Shown here: positions 23,285-38,682 of the stretch, piece by piece
How the letters are laid out: each line of letters starts with the position of its first letter
Numbering within the stretch: position 1 is the stretch's first letter
NCBI GenBank assembly: GCA_006538405.1
Contig: BJKQ01000011.1
Location: 621,501-685,500 of the forward strand
Reading direction: 5' to 3'
Source: Hansfordia pulvinata
Lineage: Eukaryota > Ascomycota > Sordariomycetes > Xylariales
DNA length: 64,000 bases
Notes under the pieces: generated by a model
Seen by the model: only the letters and a program-made list of their open reading frames with translations
What the model was told of the DNA's origin: nothing
Databases searched by the model: none
Made by a program: the position numbers and the translations under genes

Positions 23285-26200
23285 GGTGACTGCGACTGTA
23301 AGGAGCGAATGGGGAGGGTTGGAAGGGCTGCGGTGATGGCGTTCCAGATCGAGGGCATACGGAATCTATTATACTCGACGACGCCGATCCCGAAGGCCCG
23401 TCCGTGCTCAGTGGACCTGGCTGGCCCTACGAGTGAGTAATGGGTGTGTGTAGGTGTGGAGTGTGGCGCCGTCGACGATCCCGCGGGCCTCAGGACAGCC
23501 AGGTACGCCAGGCTCTCGCACGCGTGAGTATACGGATTCCCAACGAGCCAGGCACGGCCGGGGTGCCGGGCACGCCAGGCACGGCAGTCCATACGATACC
23601 TACCTTACCTACTTTACTCACTCGTACATTCTGCAGCTGGTGGTCGCGGGCCGGGGCCAATCGAGCGATGGATCGACACCAAGACCTCCGCAAGCAAGCA
23701 AACAAGGCGGGCTACGACGCCAGCATCTCGAGGAATTGCCCCTTTTCGACATGGCTTGTCGAGGTATTACCCCCGTAAGTATCGTATCGTAGTGCGTGGG
23801 AGCTGATGAGCAGGCGCACCAGGGCCACGAGGGCTAAGAATAGGAACAGAGAGCAACCTACCTAGCTGGTCTGGGCGTAGGCGTGCGATCCCTCCCCCTC
23901 GCGGTCTTTGGGCCCCGCGGGCATCCCACTTATCTCTCTGGACTGAGCCTAGCCCGCAGTCCGGAACGTGCCCTGCGAGATTGATGAGTGACGATCCTCG
24001 AGCGGTAGGCTCTCCCACTCTGGCTGCTGCGAGCATCCCGCTTGAAGAGGAGGGAGCGCTCTTTCTGCAAGTACTCGAATCAGGGCTCAACTCGAGTATT
24101 GGTAGCTCGTGACAAATCACAGACTAACGGATGACAAGAAGACGAAGAACATTGAACCTAGGGAGAAGTACGGAGTAGTCGTCTGAATACCTACTCTCTG
24201 TAAGAGTTCTGAACGCTGGACAAACGGGACACTCGTCGAATGTATGTACCTAAGTACCCCGTATGCTCTCATCGGCCAAGTCTTCCTTATGAAACGGAGT
24301 CCGGACGGAGAGTGCAGGTGGTCGGTCGCAGCCGCGTCGGTCGGGTCGGCGCAATCTGGCCGAAACAGTGGTCCCCGACCTGCCACTTTCAGGGCTCTTC
24401 GGGGACCTGACCAGACTCCACTGCCCTCCCATGCGGGCGGTGCCTGGGGACAACCTTGCTAGAACAATAAGACCCATTGTCCCCTGTAAGCGGTACATAC
24501 GAGAACCTGCAGCATTGGATGTACCTACGAGATGGGACTCTATTGGAAAGCCCGGTCCCGTCCCTTTCCTACAAACAACATTTCAAGTTCCTCAAGCAGC
24601 AGTAGGTACTCGTACCACAGTCAGGTACGTACAAGAGGTAATCGGAAGACTGCCGAATCCCTCAGTACTCATAGCCAGGTCGGCCGGCTCCACCCACATC
24701 GTGTCGGCGGCGTCCCGTCGTGGTCGTCATCCTGCGCGGGCTTTCCTGTTGATCCCGCGCTTGGATCCGTCGTGCTGTGGCGCTTGTCGTTCAGCTTGGG
24801 CAACACTACCGCATGCAGGCGCTGCGCAACTCTTTGGCCACATCCCATCCCTCCCTCTTGTCATGGCTCATTCCGGTGGCCGACGCGTGGGCTGGCAGCA
24901 GGTCATCGGGTGGGATGTTGTCGTACACACGAGTACCTCTAGGCACGGAATGGGTCGGCAGCCACGAGATGATGCCCTCCATGGCAAATCTGCCCGTTCC
25001 GTCCAAGGTCCGAGATATTCATGTGGCAGACACCCTCGCCGCCCCGATCGACTCCCGCGACCACGACTGCGACTTGATGGGCCGGCTCCGACAGAGTGCG
25101 AGGACGGAATCCCGTATCATCCCGATCCTGATGACCGGGCCGCAACTTGGCTTGCCACAGCTGCGAATGATAAAACCATCTTGCCCAGTACATCAAATCC
25201 CCTTACCGTAGGTCCTGATTCAGTGCTTCGACACGGCAGAACCTCGCACTTTCTACCGTGCCCAAAGTAGTTGACAGGCCTCAGGTTCCACTGCTGCTGC
25301 TGCTGCTGCTGCTGCGTCGCCGACAACACATCCCGCCCGCCGAATTCCCTGCTTCGGTTATCAAGCAGAACCAGTCGGCAAACGGCGTGACTGACCAGAC
25401 CATGCCCGGCCAGCCCCAGCCGCACGGGTGGTTCCTCGCGGTGGCGAAAAATCTCTCCGGGTGGCGCGGCAGATCTCCCTGTGTGGCGGCAGATCTCCTC
25501 TCCCGATCCTGAAGCCTGTTGGATGGGGATGCGCAACGCTCCCAGAGGCTCTATTGATGGGCCCAGGCAGAGCGGCTTGGAGAGCGGCACTCGAGGACCA
25601 GCACGCCACCCGCGTGCGGGCATTAGGTGATAAGCCTTCACAGCAGCGCACCATCAGTGACGGCAAGCAGTCTCGCGGGGTTCAATAGCTGGAACATGTA
25701 CAAATGACGGCAGCTAAACACACACAAGCCCCATCCGAAACACAGTCGCCACTCTCGAGGCCTCGTCCGAGTAACATCCGAAAGGTCCAACTCGACTCGG
25801 CTTGCACTGATCTGTGTCCACGCGACTGCCCAAGAACAAGAAGAAAAGCGCAGAAACCATCATCTTATAGCCCTTGACTCGCTCACGAATATCGCAGACT
25901 GCGTTGCTCGTCCAGCGACGACGGAGACGAGCGAGTCGCGCCGGGGGGACTCTCGATTCCGCGGTCGTCTCGCCTCTTCTCTACCTCTACCGAGAATAGC
26001 CGGGAGTTCGTTCGACATCCGGAACTCCCTTCCCTCCTGCAGCCGACCCCACAATCGGTGGACAATTCCTTTTCCCTCCTTTCCCAGTGACACCTTCAAC
26101 TGCCGGATCAAGAGGACCATGTCAGGACTCAGGAGTCCCTTGAGTGACGGTGTACGTGCAGGGCGGGCGAGCGCGGGGAATGCCGTCGACAATCGACAAG

Positions 26201-26786
26201 ACCCGGGACTCGAGTTGCCATACTGAGCAACCGAACGAAGGGAGGAGACGAGGATCGACTGACCCCCCTCACCGCGGTCGACGAGGAATGAGAGGGCCTG
26301 TTGATCAAGAGACCCCATCAATATCAAGTGTACGGACTCCCACATGTGCTTCCATTCGACCTCTTCGCACACAGGGAAACGAAAGAGCTGAGAGGATGGA
26401 TCGTTCGAAATCTGCTCTGGCCCCGCGACAACACACCCCTGCCTGTCCCGGTGGATCCACGCAGCAACCGGCCTGGCCCACTGGTCGCCGAAATGAAGAA
26501 GGAAAAGCAGTCTGGCTCGGGATTTACCGTCGCTCCCCCCCCTGTCAATTCCTGAAACGAGGCTCGTCCGTTGCTGGTCGATATGACCAGGGGCTCGGGT
26601 ATGCATGGATGCCATCTGGTTCTGCCAAGGAGAGAGGCACTGGAGACCAGCTGTGAGGCAAGAGGCGGATCTGTCGCGACCAGATGCGCCGAGGCAGCGT
26701 CTCGGGAGGGGGGCATCATCGGAGCATCTTTTGCGCGATCCAAGGTACACACGCTTTGCAAGGCCAGAAACCGGCGCACTGCCTCC
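23285..26786. other. Gene-poor interval upstream of the GH5 gene
   Basis: No gene is supported. A 296-codon minus-strand frame at 25860-26750 lies just downstream of the Zn2Cys6 gene stop and has no recognised domain; it is probably a chance frame in the 3' flank. A (CTG)8 tract occurs at 25291-25314 and one TACTCGTA octamer at 24607. A protein-like minus-strand stretch at 24806-25006 (SWLPTHSVPRGTRVYDN) could not be extended into a gene. Confidence 0.5.
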
Positions 26787-29700
26787 TCACAGCGCCCAGC
26801 TCGAAGGGCTGATGCCGGACAGGTCCTCCTCCAGCAGGCCCAGCATGTAGTTGTGGCCCGAGAACCAGTCGCCCAGCTGCGTGTTGTGCACCATCATGCC
26901 CTCGGCCCCCAGCATGTCGGCATCCTCCACCACGGGCCCGCCGCCGCCGCCGCCGGGCATGACGCCCAGCTGGTTGAGGTACATGTCGAACTCGTTGCCG
27001 ATGGGCGCCATGTAGCCGCCTCCCTCGCCTCCGGGATAGTGGTGGTTGCTGCTGCTGCCGCCGCCGTTGTTGCTATTGAAGTTATCGTCACCAACGCCGC
27101 CGCCGCTTTGCTGCTGCTGCTGTTGTTGCTGCTGTTGCTGCTGGGCCCTGGCCTCATTGTAGAGGACCGCGACGTTGTAGAGCAGCTGGGTGAGCTGGTG
27201 CAGGTTCTTGACCGAGGGGGACGTGTCGCAGGCGACCTCGAGCGAGCTGACAAAGTCGGCCAGGCGCTGCACGTCCTCGCGCGAGCCCGTCTCGATGGCC
27301 AGGCAGAAGACGACGATGAAGGGGATGAAGGGCGCGTAGAGGATCGTCCTGTTGTTTTCGGGGCACCGCGGTTAGCTCTCTGTCTCTCACTCTCTCCATT
27401 TCTCTCCGACATACACATAGGGGTTGCATGTCTAGCATGTGACATGCGTCCGGTGTACAGAGGAGAAGAGGGGGTGAACTGCTTGGGTCATATGACAGTG
27501 AAAGACAAGAAAGAGAAAAGAAAAGAAAAGAGAAGACTCACCAATGCAGGTGTTGAATCTTCATGGCCTCGTCCTGGATCTCGGCCATGGTCTCGCAGTG
27601 GCTGCGCATGGCGGCGCGGGCCGAGTCGATGCACTCGTTGGCAAACGTCCTGCTCAGCCCACCACCGCCTCCGTCGGCGGCAGGCGCCGTGGGCGGCAGG
27701 GCGCGGTACGTCAGGGCCAGCAGCGAATGGTACGAAACCTCGTCGCTCTTGAGGATGAAGTGGTAGACGGCCGTGTCGTCGTCGGACTCTTCTTCTTCTT
27801 CTCCTTCTCCCGCCCCGGACTGCCGCTGCTGCTGCTGCCGCTGCTCCTGCAGGCGGGCCAGCAGGGCGTTGCTCTCGCCCAGGAGGGCGCGCTGCTCGGC
27901 GGCGAGCGCGGCGACGGCGCGGACGCGGTCGCGCTCCCCCTGCTGCAGGGCCGCGGGGCTGTAGAGGCGCTCGTAGATCTTGCCCTGGCACGCGGCCAGC
28001 GCCACCCACATGCCCATGACGTCCTGGGCGGGCCAGGGCGCGTGCCGGCGCTCGACCCGCCGCGGCAGCGTGATGTCCCAGTCCGACAGCAGCGCCGCCC
28101 GGCCGGTGCGCAGCGCGAACGCCTTGTCCAGCATGTACGTGCACCAGAACAGCATCTGCTTGTCCGCCCGCTCGCCCGGCTCGTCGGCCCGCATCGACGA
28201 CTCCTGGTGCAGGCCCAGCACCCGGCACACGTGCACCGCCCGCGAGGTCAGGAGCCAGCCCAGCGACGGGCGGGAGACGTCGATTGCGTAGCTCGCCTGT
28301 TTTTCGTTTGCCTCTGTTGTCAGTCTTGGAGGGGGCGTTGGGGGGGGGGGGGGGGTTGGCCTTGTTGGTGGCTCCCATGATGTGAAATATAAGGGGGTTC
28401 GGTGGGGGAAGGGAAGAGACAAAAAGAGAAGGAGAGAGAAGGCGCGGACTTTGCACTGGCCGAGACGATGATAAGGGGGGCAAATACAAAGAAATATAAA
28501 ACTCACCCCGAGGATCAGCGCCTCCAGCGTCTCCAGGTTCGCCGGCATGATGAGGTTCAGGTCCGCCAGCGCCGCCTCGACGTTGGTCTGGCACATGCGT
28601 ATGCAGGCGCGGTACCGCTCGCGCTCGGCCGCGTCGCGCGCGTGCACCGACAGGTCGAAGAAGAGCGACACGAGGCCCACGTTGACGATGATGAAGCTGG
28701 CGTGGCTCGGGTCCTCGGTGCTGAAGTAGATGCGCCGGCAGCGGTCCACGAAGACCTCAATGTCCGTGTGGCACGACAGCGCCGCCTGCATGGCCGCGGC
28801 CGGTCTGTCTGTTCATGACCCCCGCCCACACCGGTGGGGAAAAAGTCAGAGCCGAGAAGCCAAAGAGTCAAAGAACCACGAGGTCCGGCATCAGAGCAGA
28901 CGCCAATCGCGGGGGCCCAGCCGGGAATAGGTCGGGACACTCACGCTTCAGGTCGCGCAGCTTGTCCACCACCAGCGCCATCGGCGGTAGGGGCAGGTCG
29001 CGCAGCCTCCTCACTTTCGAGCCGTGCTTCTGGCTCGGCCACCGCACCTCGCGCGACGGGTCGGCGGCCCTGCGCTCCTGCATGGCGACCATCTGCCGCA
29101 GCGACGACAGGACGGCCTCGGTCGTGGCGTTCTGGTTTCCTTGAAACGAAGAACCTTGGACCTGATATTCGCACACGGCAGTCGTCAGCCATCGTCATCT
29201 GCATGAATAAAAAAAAAAAAGGCCTAGGGGGATGGGGAAGAGAGCGGGCGGTGACCCGTCCTCTCGGCCACTCAAAGACTGACGGCGTTCTGAAGGAACT
29301 CGCTGGCAAAGGCGGCGTGGGCGGCCATGGACGAGTTGCCGTCAAAGTTGTCGGCGTCCTCGGGCTCGAAGACGGTGCTCGAGCTGTCGTCCCGGTTCGA
29401 GGGCGTCTGCTCTTCGGTCTGGCCGCCCGGCGACGGCCTCGGGGCCAGAGGCGGCTCCGGCGTGACCTTCGACCGCGCGCTGCTGCCGCTGCCGGCGCCA
29501 TGGGCCTCGCGGTCCTGGGGACTGCTGGCCGAGGTCGACAGGTTGCGCAGCAGGACTTCTATGCCGCCCAGCCGCTCGTCTATCTGGTCGATTTTCCTCT
29601 CGCTAGTAGTAAGAGATGGCGCGGCGACGCCGTCAGCAAAGCACAGGGACAAGGTCAAGGTCTAGGACAGCCACGTGGGGGACGAAGAGGAGGAGATGGA

Positions 29701-30166
29701 GGAAGAGGAGGAGGAGGGGTCTCACTATTGGCTGGAGATGAGGACTCTGGCGCGGTTCTCCTTGGGCTTCTGGCCAATGCCCATCGAACTGCAGGCCCTT
29801 GACGTGATGCGGCAGTTGGAGCATGGCGAGTCCTTGTCGCAGCGGATCTACAACGCTCGCGGGCTGTGTCAGCTCGGGGCGTATGCGTATGAGCCGGACG
29901 ACCAACTCAGGCCAGGGGGGGGATCTACTGCACCTTTCTCATGCGGCACTGGTCACACTGCAAAGAGCCAAAAAGCCCCGGGTCAGCTGCTGTCGCTCGG
30001 CCTGTCTGTTCTCCCGGTCCTGCACACACCCGCACTCGCGCCTGCGGAGGCCGAGCCGGGGGGACAGGGACGAACCGGCCTGTTCGCATGCCGGGCGTCG
30101 ACTTACCGCTCTCCGGGTGCCGTACGCGGAGACCCCACTGTTTCCCTCGGCCTCGTCGGCCTCCAT
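26787..30166 (-). CDS. Zn2Cys6 fungal-type transcription factor, 786 aa
   Basis: The eight minus-strand exons are 30107-30166, 29934-29957, 29726-29847, 29602-29284, 29161-28945, 28808-28507, 28296-27542 and 27348-26787. Exon 2 codes only eight residues. Splicing rebuilds a canonical cluster: CDQCRMRK, then IRCDKDSPCSNCRITSRAC, spaced C-x2-C-x6-C-x5-C-x2-C-x6-C, split by an 86-nt intron. Next come a coiled-coil-like linker (YERKIDQIDERLGGIEVLLR), an acidic/Ser region, and a fungal-specific trans domain (ASYAIDVSRPSLGWLLTSRA, VCRVLGLHQE, LFWCTYMLDKAFALRTGR). The tail is Gln-, Gly- and Asn-rich and ends LGDWFSGHNYMLGLLEEDLS. It is expected to be a nuclear DNA-binding regulator acting on CGG-type sites. 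The regulated pathway cannot be told from neighbours. The 210-nt intron between exons 6 and 7 holds a run of 16 C (sense). Confidence 0.92.
28340..28355. repeat. Homopolymer run of 16 G in an intron of the Zn2Cys6 gene
   Basis: The run is C on the sense strand, inside the intron at 28297-28506. Confidence 0.9.
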
Positions 30167-31227
30167 TCCGAGTCGTGTACGGGTGTCCTGGGCGTCGCCT
30201 CTGCTCTGCTCCGGTCTGATGGTTCCGATCCGACTATTTTCTCACAAGTCAGAGCCGCAGCAGTCGATAAAGCTTATGGGCGTGAACAGCTGTCACGGCA
30301 AGCAGTCAGGCTCCTGCTCGCGTGGGTGGAAGTTGTGTGTAGGTAAGATGCCTGGCCCAAGACTCCACCCACAGCCTCGGCTTCCGCGGGTCCCGCATTA
30401 AGTAAGGAAAGTTGAGCTAGGGGCTTCTCATGGGTTCGTCAGCCCTGTCTACGAGTACTTCACCTTGCCTTGCCTGTACGAGTAGATCCGTCAAGGTCGC
30501 GTCGTGGGGCAAGGCAATGCGTGTAACCCTCCAGTTCTCCGTGATCATAAGCCCTTGAAGCTGCAGTCCCAATCATCTCCAGTACGGGTATGTACATATA
30601 TACCACAGAACCCCTCCTGGTTTTCAAGACAAGGCTTGGAGACACGCAATTTCATGACCTCGAGAAACTGAACAGCGCCTCACGTTCGGAAGCGCATCGG
30701 CAACTTTACGGCTGCCATATCGGCACGTCTGACTCGGCGGCAAGCTGTCACGAGACCGAGCTATATCGCCTCCTCGCTTTGAACAAGGCGAGCTGGTGTC
30801 CATGAGCATTCGCCCCTTGCCAGCTCTAACATTGTCACAGCGTAGCGCTTGCACCGCTTTTTACCAGCATCGGCTGCATACAACACATCCAACGGCCGTG
30901 TGCCGAGATAATCACGAAATTAACCATCCGTGCGAAGACGCGCAAAGAGCGGACCACAAGATACGAGCACGCACGAATACCGACGACCCCAACACACAGG
31001 ACTGTATTGCTAGAAGCAGCCGATGAGAATGGTGCTTCGGGAGTCTGCGCGCAAACGCGGCAGTGGAAATAAGGAAGAAAACCAACTATCTTAGAGAACG
31101 CCAAACCAGCCCCCATACCGCGAGGGATCCGTACATAGGAGACGGGAAAAGGAGAGAAACAAAATGCTTGATGCCGTGGAAAATCATGTCTCGTATAGCC
31201 TGTCGCCGAGTCCAGGTCGCGCCGCGC
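30167..31227. other. Intergenic between Zn2Cys6 gene start and did2 end
   Basis: About 1 kb with no supported gene. Two TACGAGTA octamers (30450, 30477) lie some 290-320 bp upstream of the transcription-factor start codon, in its presumed promoter. Confidence 0.5.
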
Positions 31228-31931
31228 CTAGGCGCGCAGTGCCCTCAGGCGCTGCTGCAGGGCATCCTCCTCCTCGGCGGTGGGCTCGTTGGTCTGGACG
31301 GGCGCAATCTCGGCCTTGCTGGCCTGGGCCGAGTTGAGCTCCGAGCCGAGCTCGACGCCGGCGTCGTCGGCCAGCTTGCCCAGCAGCTCGTGGACGGCGT
31401 CCTCGGAGACCTGCTGCGAGGTGGTCTGGCTGACGGCGTCCTGGTAGATGCCGTTGTTCATGGCGTACTCCTCGTTCTGCTGCTTGAACTGCTCGAGGGT
31501 CATGAGCGTCTTCTCGGGGTTCGTGTTCCTCTGCGCCATGTTCATGGTCCTCGAAGACTGGCCCATCATGTTGGTCATGCGGTTCATGCTGTTGTTGGCC
31601 TGGATCTGGGCGAGGCTGAGCTCGGCCATGTCGGCCATCTGGTCCATCTGCTGGGCCAGCGCCTGCTTGGAGAGCAGGATCTTGGCCTTCTGGTACGCCT
31701 TGGCGCTCTCGCCCTTCTTGAGGAGGTCCTGGATCTGCTTCTTGAGCTGGGGGTCCTGCTTGGCGGCCTTGGTGGCCTCGCGACGGGCCTGCTTGGCATT
31801 GAACTGTGGTCGGGGGCGGCGGGGTCAGTGGACGAAGGCGGAGGGCGGCAGGAAGGAAAAAAGGAGATGCGAGGGCTTACGCGGGCCTGAAATTCGACTT
31901 GCATGTCACGAGACTGCTGGCGGCTCGACAT
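31228..31931 (-). CDS. did2: ESCRT-III-associated protein Did2/Vps46 (CHMP1), 208 aa
   Basis: There are two minus-strand exons, 31881-31931 and 31228-31803, with a 77-nt intron (GTAAGC ... CACAG). The protein is a charged helical Snf7-family polypeptide: a basic first helix (FNAKQARREATKAAKQDPQL), helical QIQDLLKKGESAKAYQKAK, a Met-rich middle (MDQMADMAELSLAQIQANNS, MNRMTNMMGQS), and an acidic tail ending EEEDALQQRLRALRA. That ending fits the MIM1 consensus (E/D)xxLxxRLxxL(K/R) that recruits Vps4/Vta1. Length matches the ~200-aa family. The known role is late ESCRT-III assembly at endosomes, where it recruits the Vps4 ATPase in multivesicular-body sorting. All parts seem intact. It is transcribed in the same direction as the transcription-factor gene 1 kb downstream, with no sign of functional linkage. 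Confidence 0.95.
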
Positions 31932-34402
31932 GGTGACGGCGATGGTCGGGGGTACGGATAGACGTCGGGTCAAGAAGCGCACCTGGAAGGCGGGCGAACG
32001 GAGTGGGGGGGTGGTCGGTCGCGAGCGGTCTTGCGGGTATTTCGGGAGATGCGCTGGTAGGGGCTGCGACGACAGTGAGTGTGTTGTGATGAGGCGAGGC
32101 GACAGGCTGCGATGCGATGCGACGAGGTGATCGGGTGCCGGGGAGCGTGGCGGAGAGGGCGCAAGATCGAAGGTTGAGGCATGCGATGTCAGGTGGGCGG
32201 CGCAGACGGAAGCACAGCCCGGCTGCCTGACGGTGACGGCACCTGAACTCCCGCGGTGGCGGCGGCTGGCTGAGGTAATCGGATCGGATGGCCCGCATGG
32301 GTGAGCGCGGGCAGTACACCTCCACTGCAGGTGGTCTTGGGGCCTGGAGAAGTCTGGCCTTAGCAGTCGTCCTTGGCTGGTCGGGGCCTGGACCTGGCCG
32401 AGGGGGTGGGCTTGGCCACCTGAAGGCCAGGCTCAAGTCCTCTCCACTCCGGGCTCCCGCCTGTGAGTATGAGTACAAGTTGGCAGTGCATCATGTACAT
32501 GCATTCATCAGCGGCTTCGTGCGTGGGGAGAGGTACCAATCTGAGACTCGATTAGACTCTTAGGTATTCCCCTTCACGTTAGACCATGACCTCATCCGTC
32601 TCGTCCCTCAAGAGTTCATCTCAGACTTTCTCCTCTGCGCCTCGCCAAGGTGGAATGGCACGCGTGGGACTTGACGGCGTATATTGATTTGATATCCAAT
32701 TCTGGAGAATTCGCATTCGGGACGGCTCTCCGGAAGTCATGAAGTTTCCAAGGCCCGCCAGCCTCAGCTTGGTGCAGGCGACCCATACGAGCGATCATAG
32801 GATGACTCTTTGGCAGCTCGACAGAGCCGTTTACTGCAAGAGAATGATGACCATCACTCAAACGACCAGTTAGGGACAGAAACAGAACCGGGTGCGATGT
32901 TCTGCAACAAGGATCCTCTGTCTGGGAACACTCAGCAGGCAGCTCGTTCATTTGGTATGTCAGGAATGCCCAGGTGAGGGCCCGAGGCTGTTCGTATGCC
33001 GTGCTACGCGAGTGCTTGCACGCCAAAATCCCGCTGTCGCCGGTGTACATTTAAGCTGTTTCTATCAAATTTGCATCCGCGAATGCGATCAAAGTTCAAT
33101 TGTCTTGTCCGGCCCTGAACCGGGGCGATGCCGCCTTGTTCGGTGGTGTTTTAGGGTCGACACTCGGATTTCGGCTAACCAGTCAACCCGCTCCGACAAC
33201 ACTCCCGAACCTCTTCGCAGCGGGGATTCACAGACACAACTCATTACTTTGTCTCGCGTTTTCGTGGCGACGGAGTCAAGCTCCATATCTTTTTGTCGAT
33301 ACACTCACAGTCTACGCGAACATGTCGCAGGACAAACGAAATCCACAACTGCATGCATCAGTTATGGGGGACTCGTTATTTCCTCTCGTCCAAAACGTTC
33401 GTGCGTATGACTGATGTCATGTCTGCTAACACAAATATACGGAATATAAAAATAGATACACGAGTATCGTCAGCATGCTTAATATCAACGGTTAGCCGCG
33501 ACTGCGATACAGGCTTCGGCAACGACACAAACCATCTTCGCTGCCTATCAGCCACTCATATGTACCTGACTTAAGCAGCACGGACCGCGCACGAGGATGT
33601 TGAGGCTCACGGTGCCCAACACTGCAGCCCATACAGCTTATTCATATCGGGCACCAGCAACTGAACAATACCACATTGACAAGATATAGGTAAGCGGGAT
33701 CTCGACTCTGGAATCGATGCGGAAGGCAGAGCCACGCACGAGTACGCACGTGAACGCCGAGCTCTCCGGGCGTCAAGATGAGGCTTCGCCCTGGCACGCA
33801 CCGAGACTCGAAAATTGCCGGAGCCCCTGTTACTGAGGGGTGCGATATGCCAATTCGCCCCCGGGCTGATGACCCCTCTTTCCGGCAGGAGGAGTCTGCC
33901 AACCCCATAGCATTGTCACCCTCCATGACGCCCGGGGACGCTTGACGTGTTTTGTGAGGCCCATTTCGCCTGCCGGAGTCTTCGAGGCTGCCTTGATTCA
34001 TCATTTGGCGCCGGACCGCTCTCCACGCCTCTCCAACGAGCAAAGCTCCCGATAAAGACCCCCCACGCTTGGAGAGAGAAGTCATGCGAGGTTCCTTTCA
34101 CTCCCCTTTGGCCAATCGCGTATATTTCAAGGTTGCGTTATTCATCGCCTCCTCGCATGGTTCCAGTGAAAGCACATTTCGTGCGCAACTCTTCCTGACA
34201 GGACCACGTGGCTCGGCTGACTTCCATGCATTACATATTCTACTTCTTGAATCAAGATTGAAGTCGGCCACAGGCATGGGATGAGAGCAGGTAGTGTAAT
34301 TGAGCTCCAAGTCAAAGAGTGCAGCCGAAAGTCTAGTCTATCGCGAGCCTGTATGATACACGTGTGGTGCGGGATGATCGGTGCAAAGAGCTGACTGGAT
34401 TT
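31932..34402. other. Intergenic, 2.5 kb
   Basis: The first part is the probable did2 promoter/5' leader. The remainder (32.5-34.3 kb) holds no supported gene. A locally AT-rich patch lies at 33420-33560. No transposon coding remnants were seen. Confidence 0.5.
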
Positions 34403-36153
34403 TCACCATCCAAAAAGTCTTCCCAGACCCCACGATACACGTGCAGGCTCTTTCGTGCGTTCGGTTACTCGCGGAAACCACCCAGGCTCCTCTTCCGACT
34501 CGTACCGCCACATGAGAGCATTCGCCCTCCCGTCTGCGTCTCTTCGGAAATAGAACAAGCCTACCGACCAAGCATCGTAGTCTTCCATGCCTCGCTGACG
34601 CCACTCATGCTCTCGGACTGGCAGGAAGCTATACACTGTATAGTCTTTCATGGAGCGGAAGAACTCCATGTCGCATTGAGACTGCTCCTGGCCATTGAGA
34701 CGGAGAGCCAAATGGCCCGTCTCTTCTTTGAAGAACACTTCGATATCAGTGTTGAACCCTCTGTAGAGTCCGGTGATATCCTGAATGCGAGGTTCTGGGA
34801 CCACTTGGTTTCCCCGTACATCCAGCCACTTCAGCCTTAAGTCATCGCACCACTTCTTTCTCAAAGTCGCCTCAGCCCGGAGAAAGTCCAGAGGCCTCAC
34901 ATCTGGCTCCATCTGGAAGAGAGTCTGTGTGAGATGACGGGCGACCATGCCCGCGCAGTCAACCAGACCCAGGCCATTGGCCATGACCACCACTGCGCTA
35001 CATGTATCTGGAAAGATGTTGACAGCGGCACTGAAGCCACGCAGGTTTCCACCGTGCCCAATATAGCGGTTGCGAGCGCAGTTGCCACGAAGCCTGTACA
35101 GGCTATCATATGTGGTCCGATCCGCAATTCGCACCTTGTTATTCCATGAATAATCGCCGACGCTGCTCACTGAGCCCCGAGTAATGCCCATGCAGTAGTG
35201 CAGGCCGGTCATTATCGGGGTGACAGGCTCCCATATGGTAGCCACTTCTCTCAAAGGGTTTCCCTTCAGAGACTGAAGGTCTCCCTTTTCTGCCTCGATC
35301 AATGCTTTGGCGAGCTTCAGCATATCGCCGGGAGAGCTCCTGATACCACAACACGCAAGGCTCGCAGGCTCGGCATTGTTTGTCAATTGCGGCGTCAATA
35401 TTTCGTCATAAGGCCCATCCGGCCCCTTCTTGGCGTAGCACTTGGCGACGCAGTCGTGCTTTTTCGAATCGAAATCGCGGGCGTCGACGATGGTGTCGCA
35501 CATGTTCAGAGGCAGCAAAACTCTTTCTCGAAGAACTTGGGAGTACTCCTGACCAGTGACCGCTTCCACGATGAGAGCTACGAGGCCGAAGGCGTGGTTG
35601 GCGTAGCTGAAGTCGCCCACGGGGCCGCATGCGGATTTGTTGATCAATGGGATGATCCCGTCACGACTGGCGACCAGATGAGACCCATTGGGGCCCCAGA
35701 ACAGATTGTTCTGCTGTCTTAAGCCTGTCAGATGGCACAGAGCATGACGCACCGTGGCCGTCTGCGCGATCGTCTCGTTGCCGCCAGGCGCGAAGTCTGG
35801 CAGGTGGTCCTTGATGAGATCGTCCCATGCCATCTTCTTCTCGTGCACAAGGATGCCGACAATAATGGGCAGGAACATCTTGGAGGACGACGCCAACAAG
35901 TAGCTGGTCTTGTCCGTGGCTGGCTTGTTCGGCCCAACTGTCTGCAGACCCTCGGCCGTCTGCAAGACAACCTGGCCCTCGTGAAGCACAGCAACGGAGA
36001 CGGAAGGGTCATTGCATTCTTGCAGGATATCTTGGGCGGTACCCCAGCAAGCAAGCAATCTTTCAGAGGTTGTTCTGCACGGGTCAGAGGAAAGGCGGGA
36101 TTCTGGGTTCTGGTCAGGAGCAGGACATACGTCGCTTGGTCGGTTTGCCCCAT
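34403..36153 (-). CDS. Serine beta-lactamase-fold hydrolase/transferase, 564 aa
   Basis: A short minus-strand exon (36131-36153: MGQTDQA plus two bases) joins a large exon (34403-36074) across a 56-nt intron with a CTCTGAC branch and TGCAG acceptor. This start is chosen because the large frame has no ATG of its own near its 5' end. The product has the class C/penicillin-binding protein signature: SSSK (catalytic Ser ~70, Lys ~73), YAN (~165-167) and HGG (~348-350) in the place of KTG. It carries no signal peptide, so it is probably cytosolic. Family members include esterases and acyltransferases such as LovD, besides true lactamases; the substrate here is unknown. The C-terminal ~150 residues (after VRPLDFLRAE) form an extra beta-rich domain seen in many fungal homologues. 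No biosynthetic genes flank it. Confidence 0.9.

Positions 36154-38682
<2,529 letters not shown>

Noticed and set aside
24368..25270. 300-codon plus-strand frame
   Set aside because: No recognisable motif, and the opposite strand is similarly open; no splice or start evidence.
25860..26750. 296-codon minus-strand frame
   Set aside because: It lies in the 3' flank of the Zn2Cys6 gene with no domain, signal or splice evidence; probably chance in GC-rich DNA.
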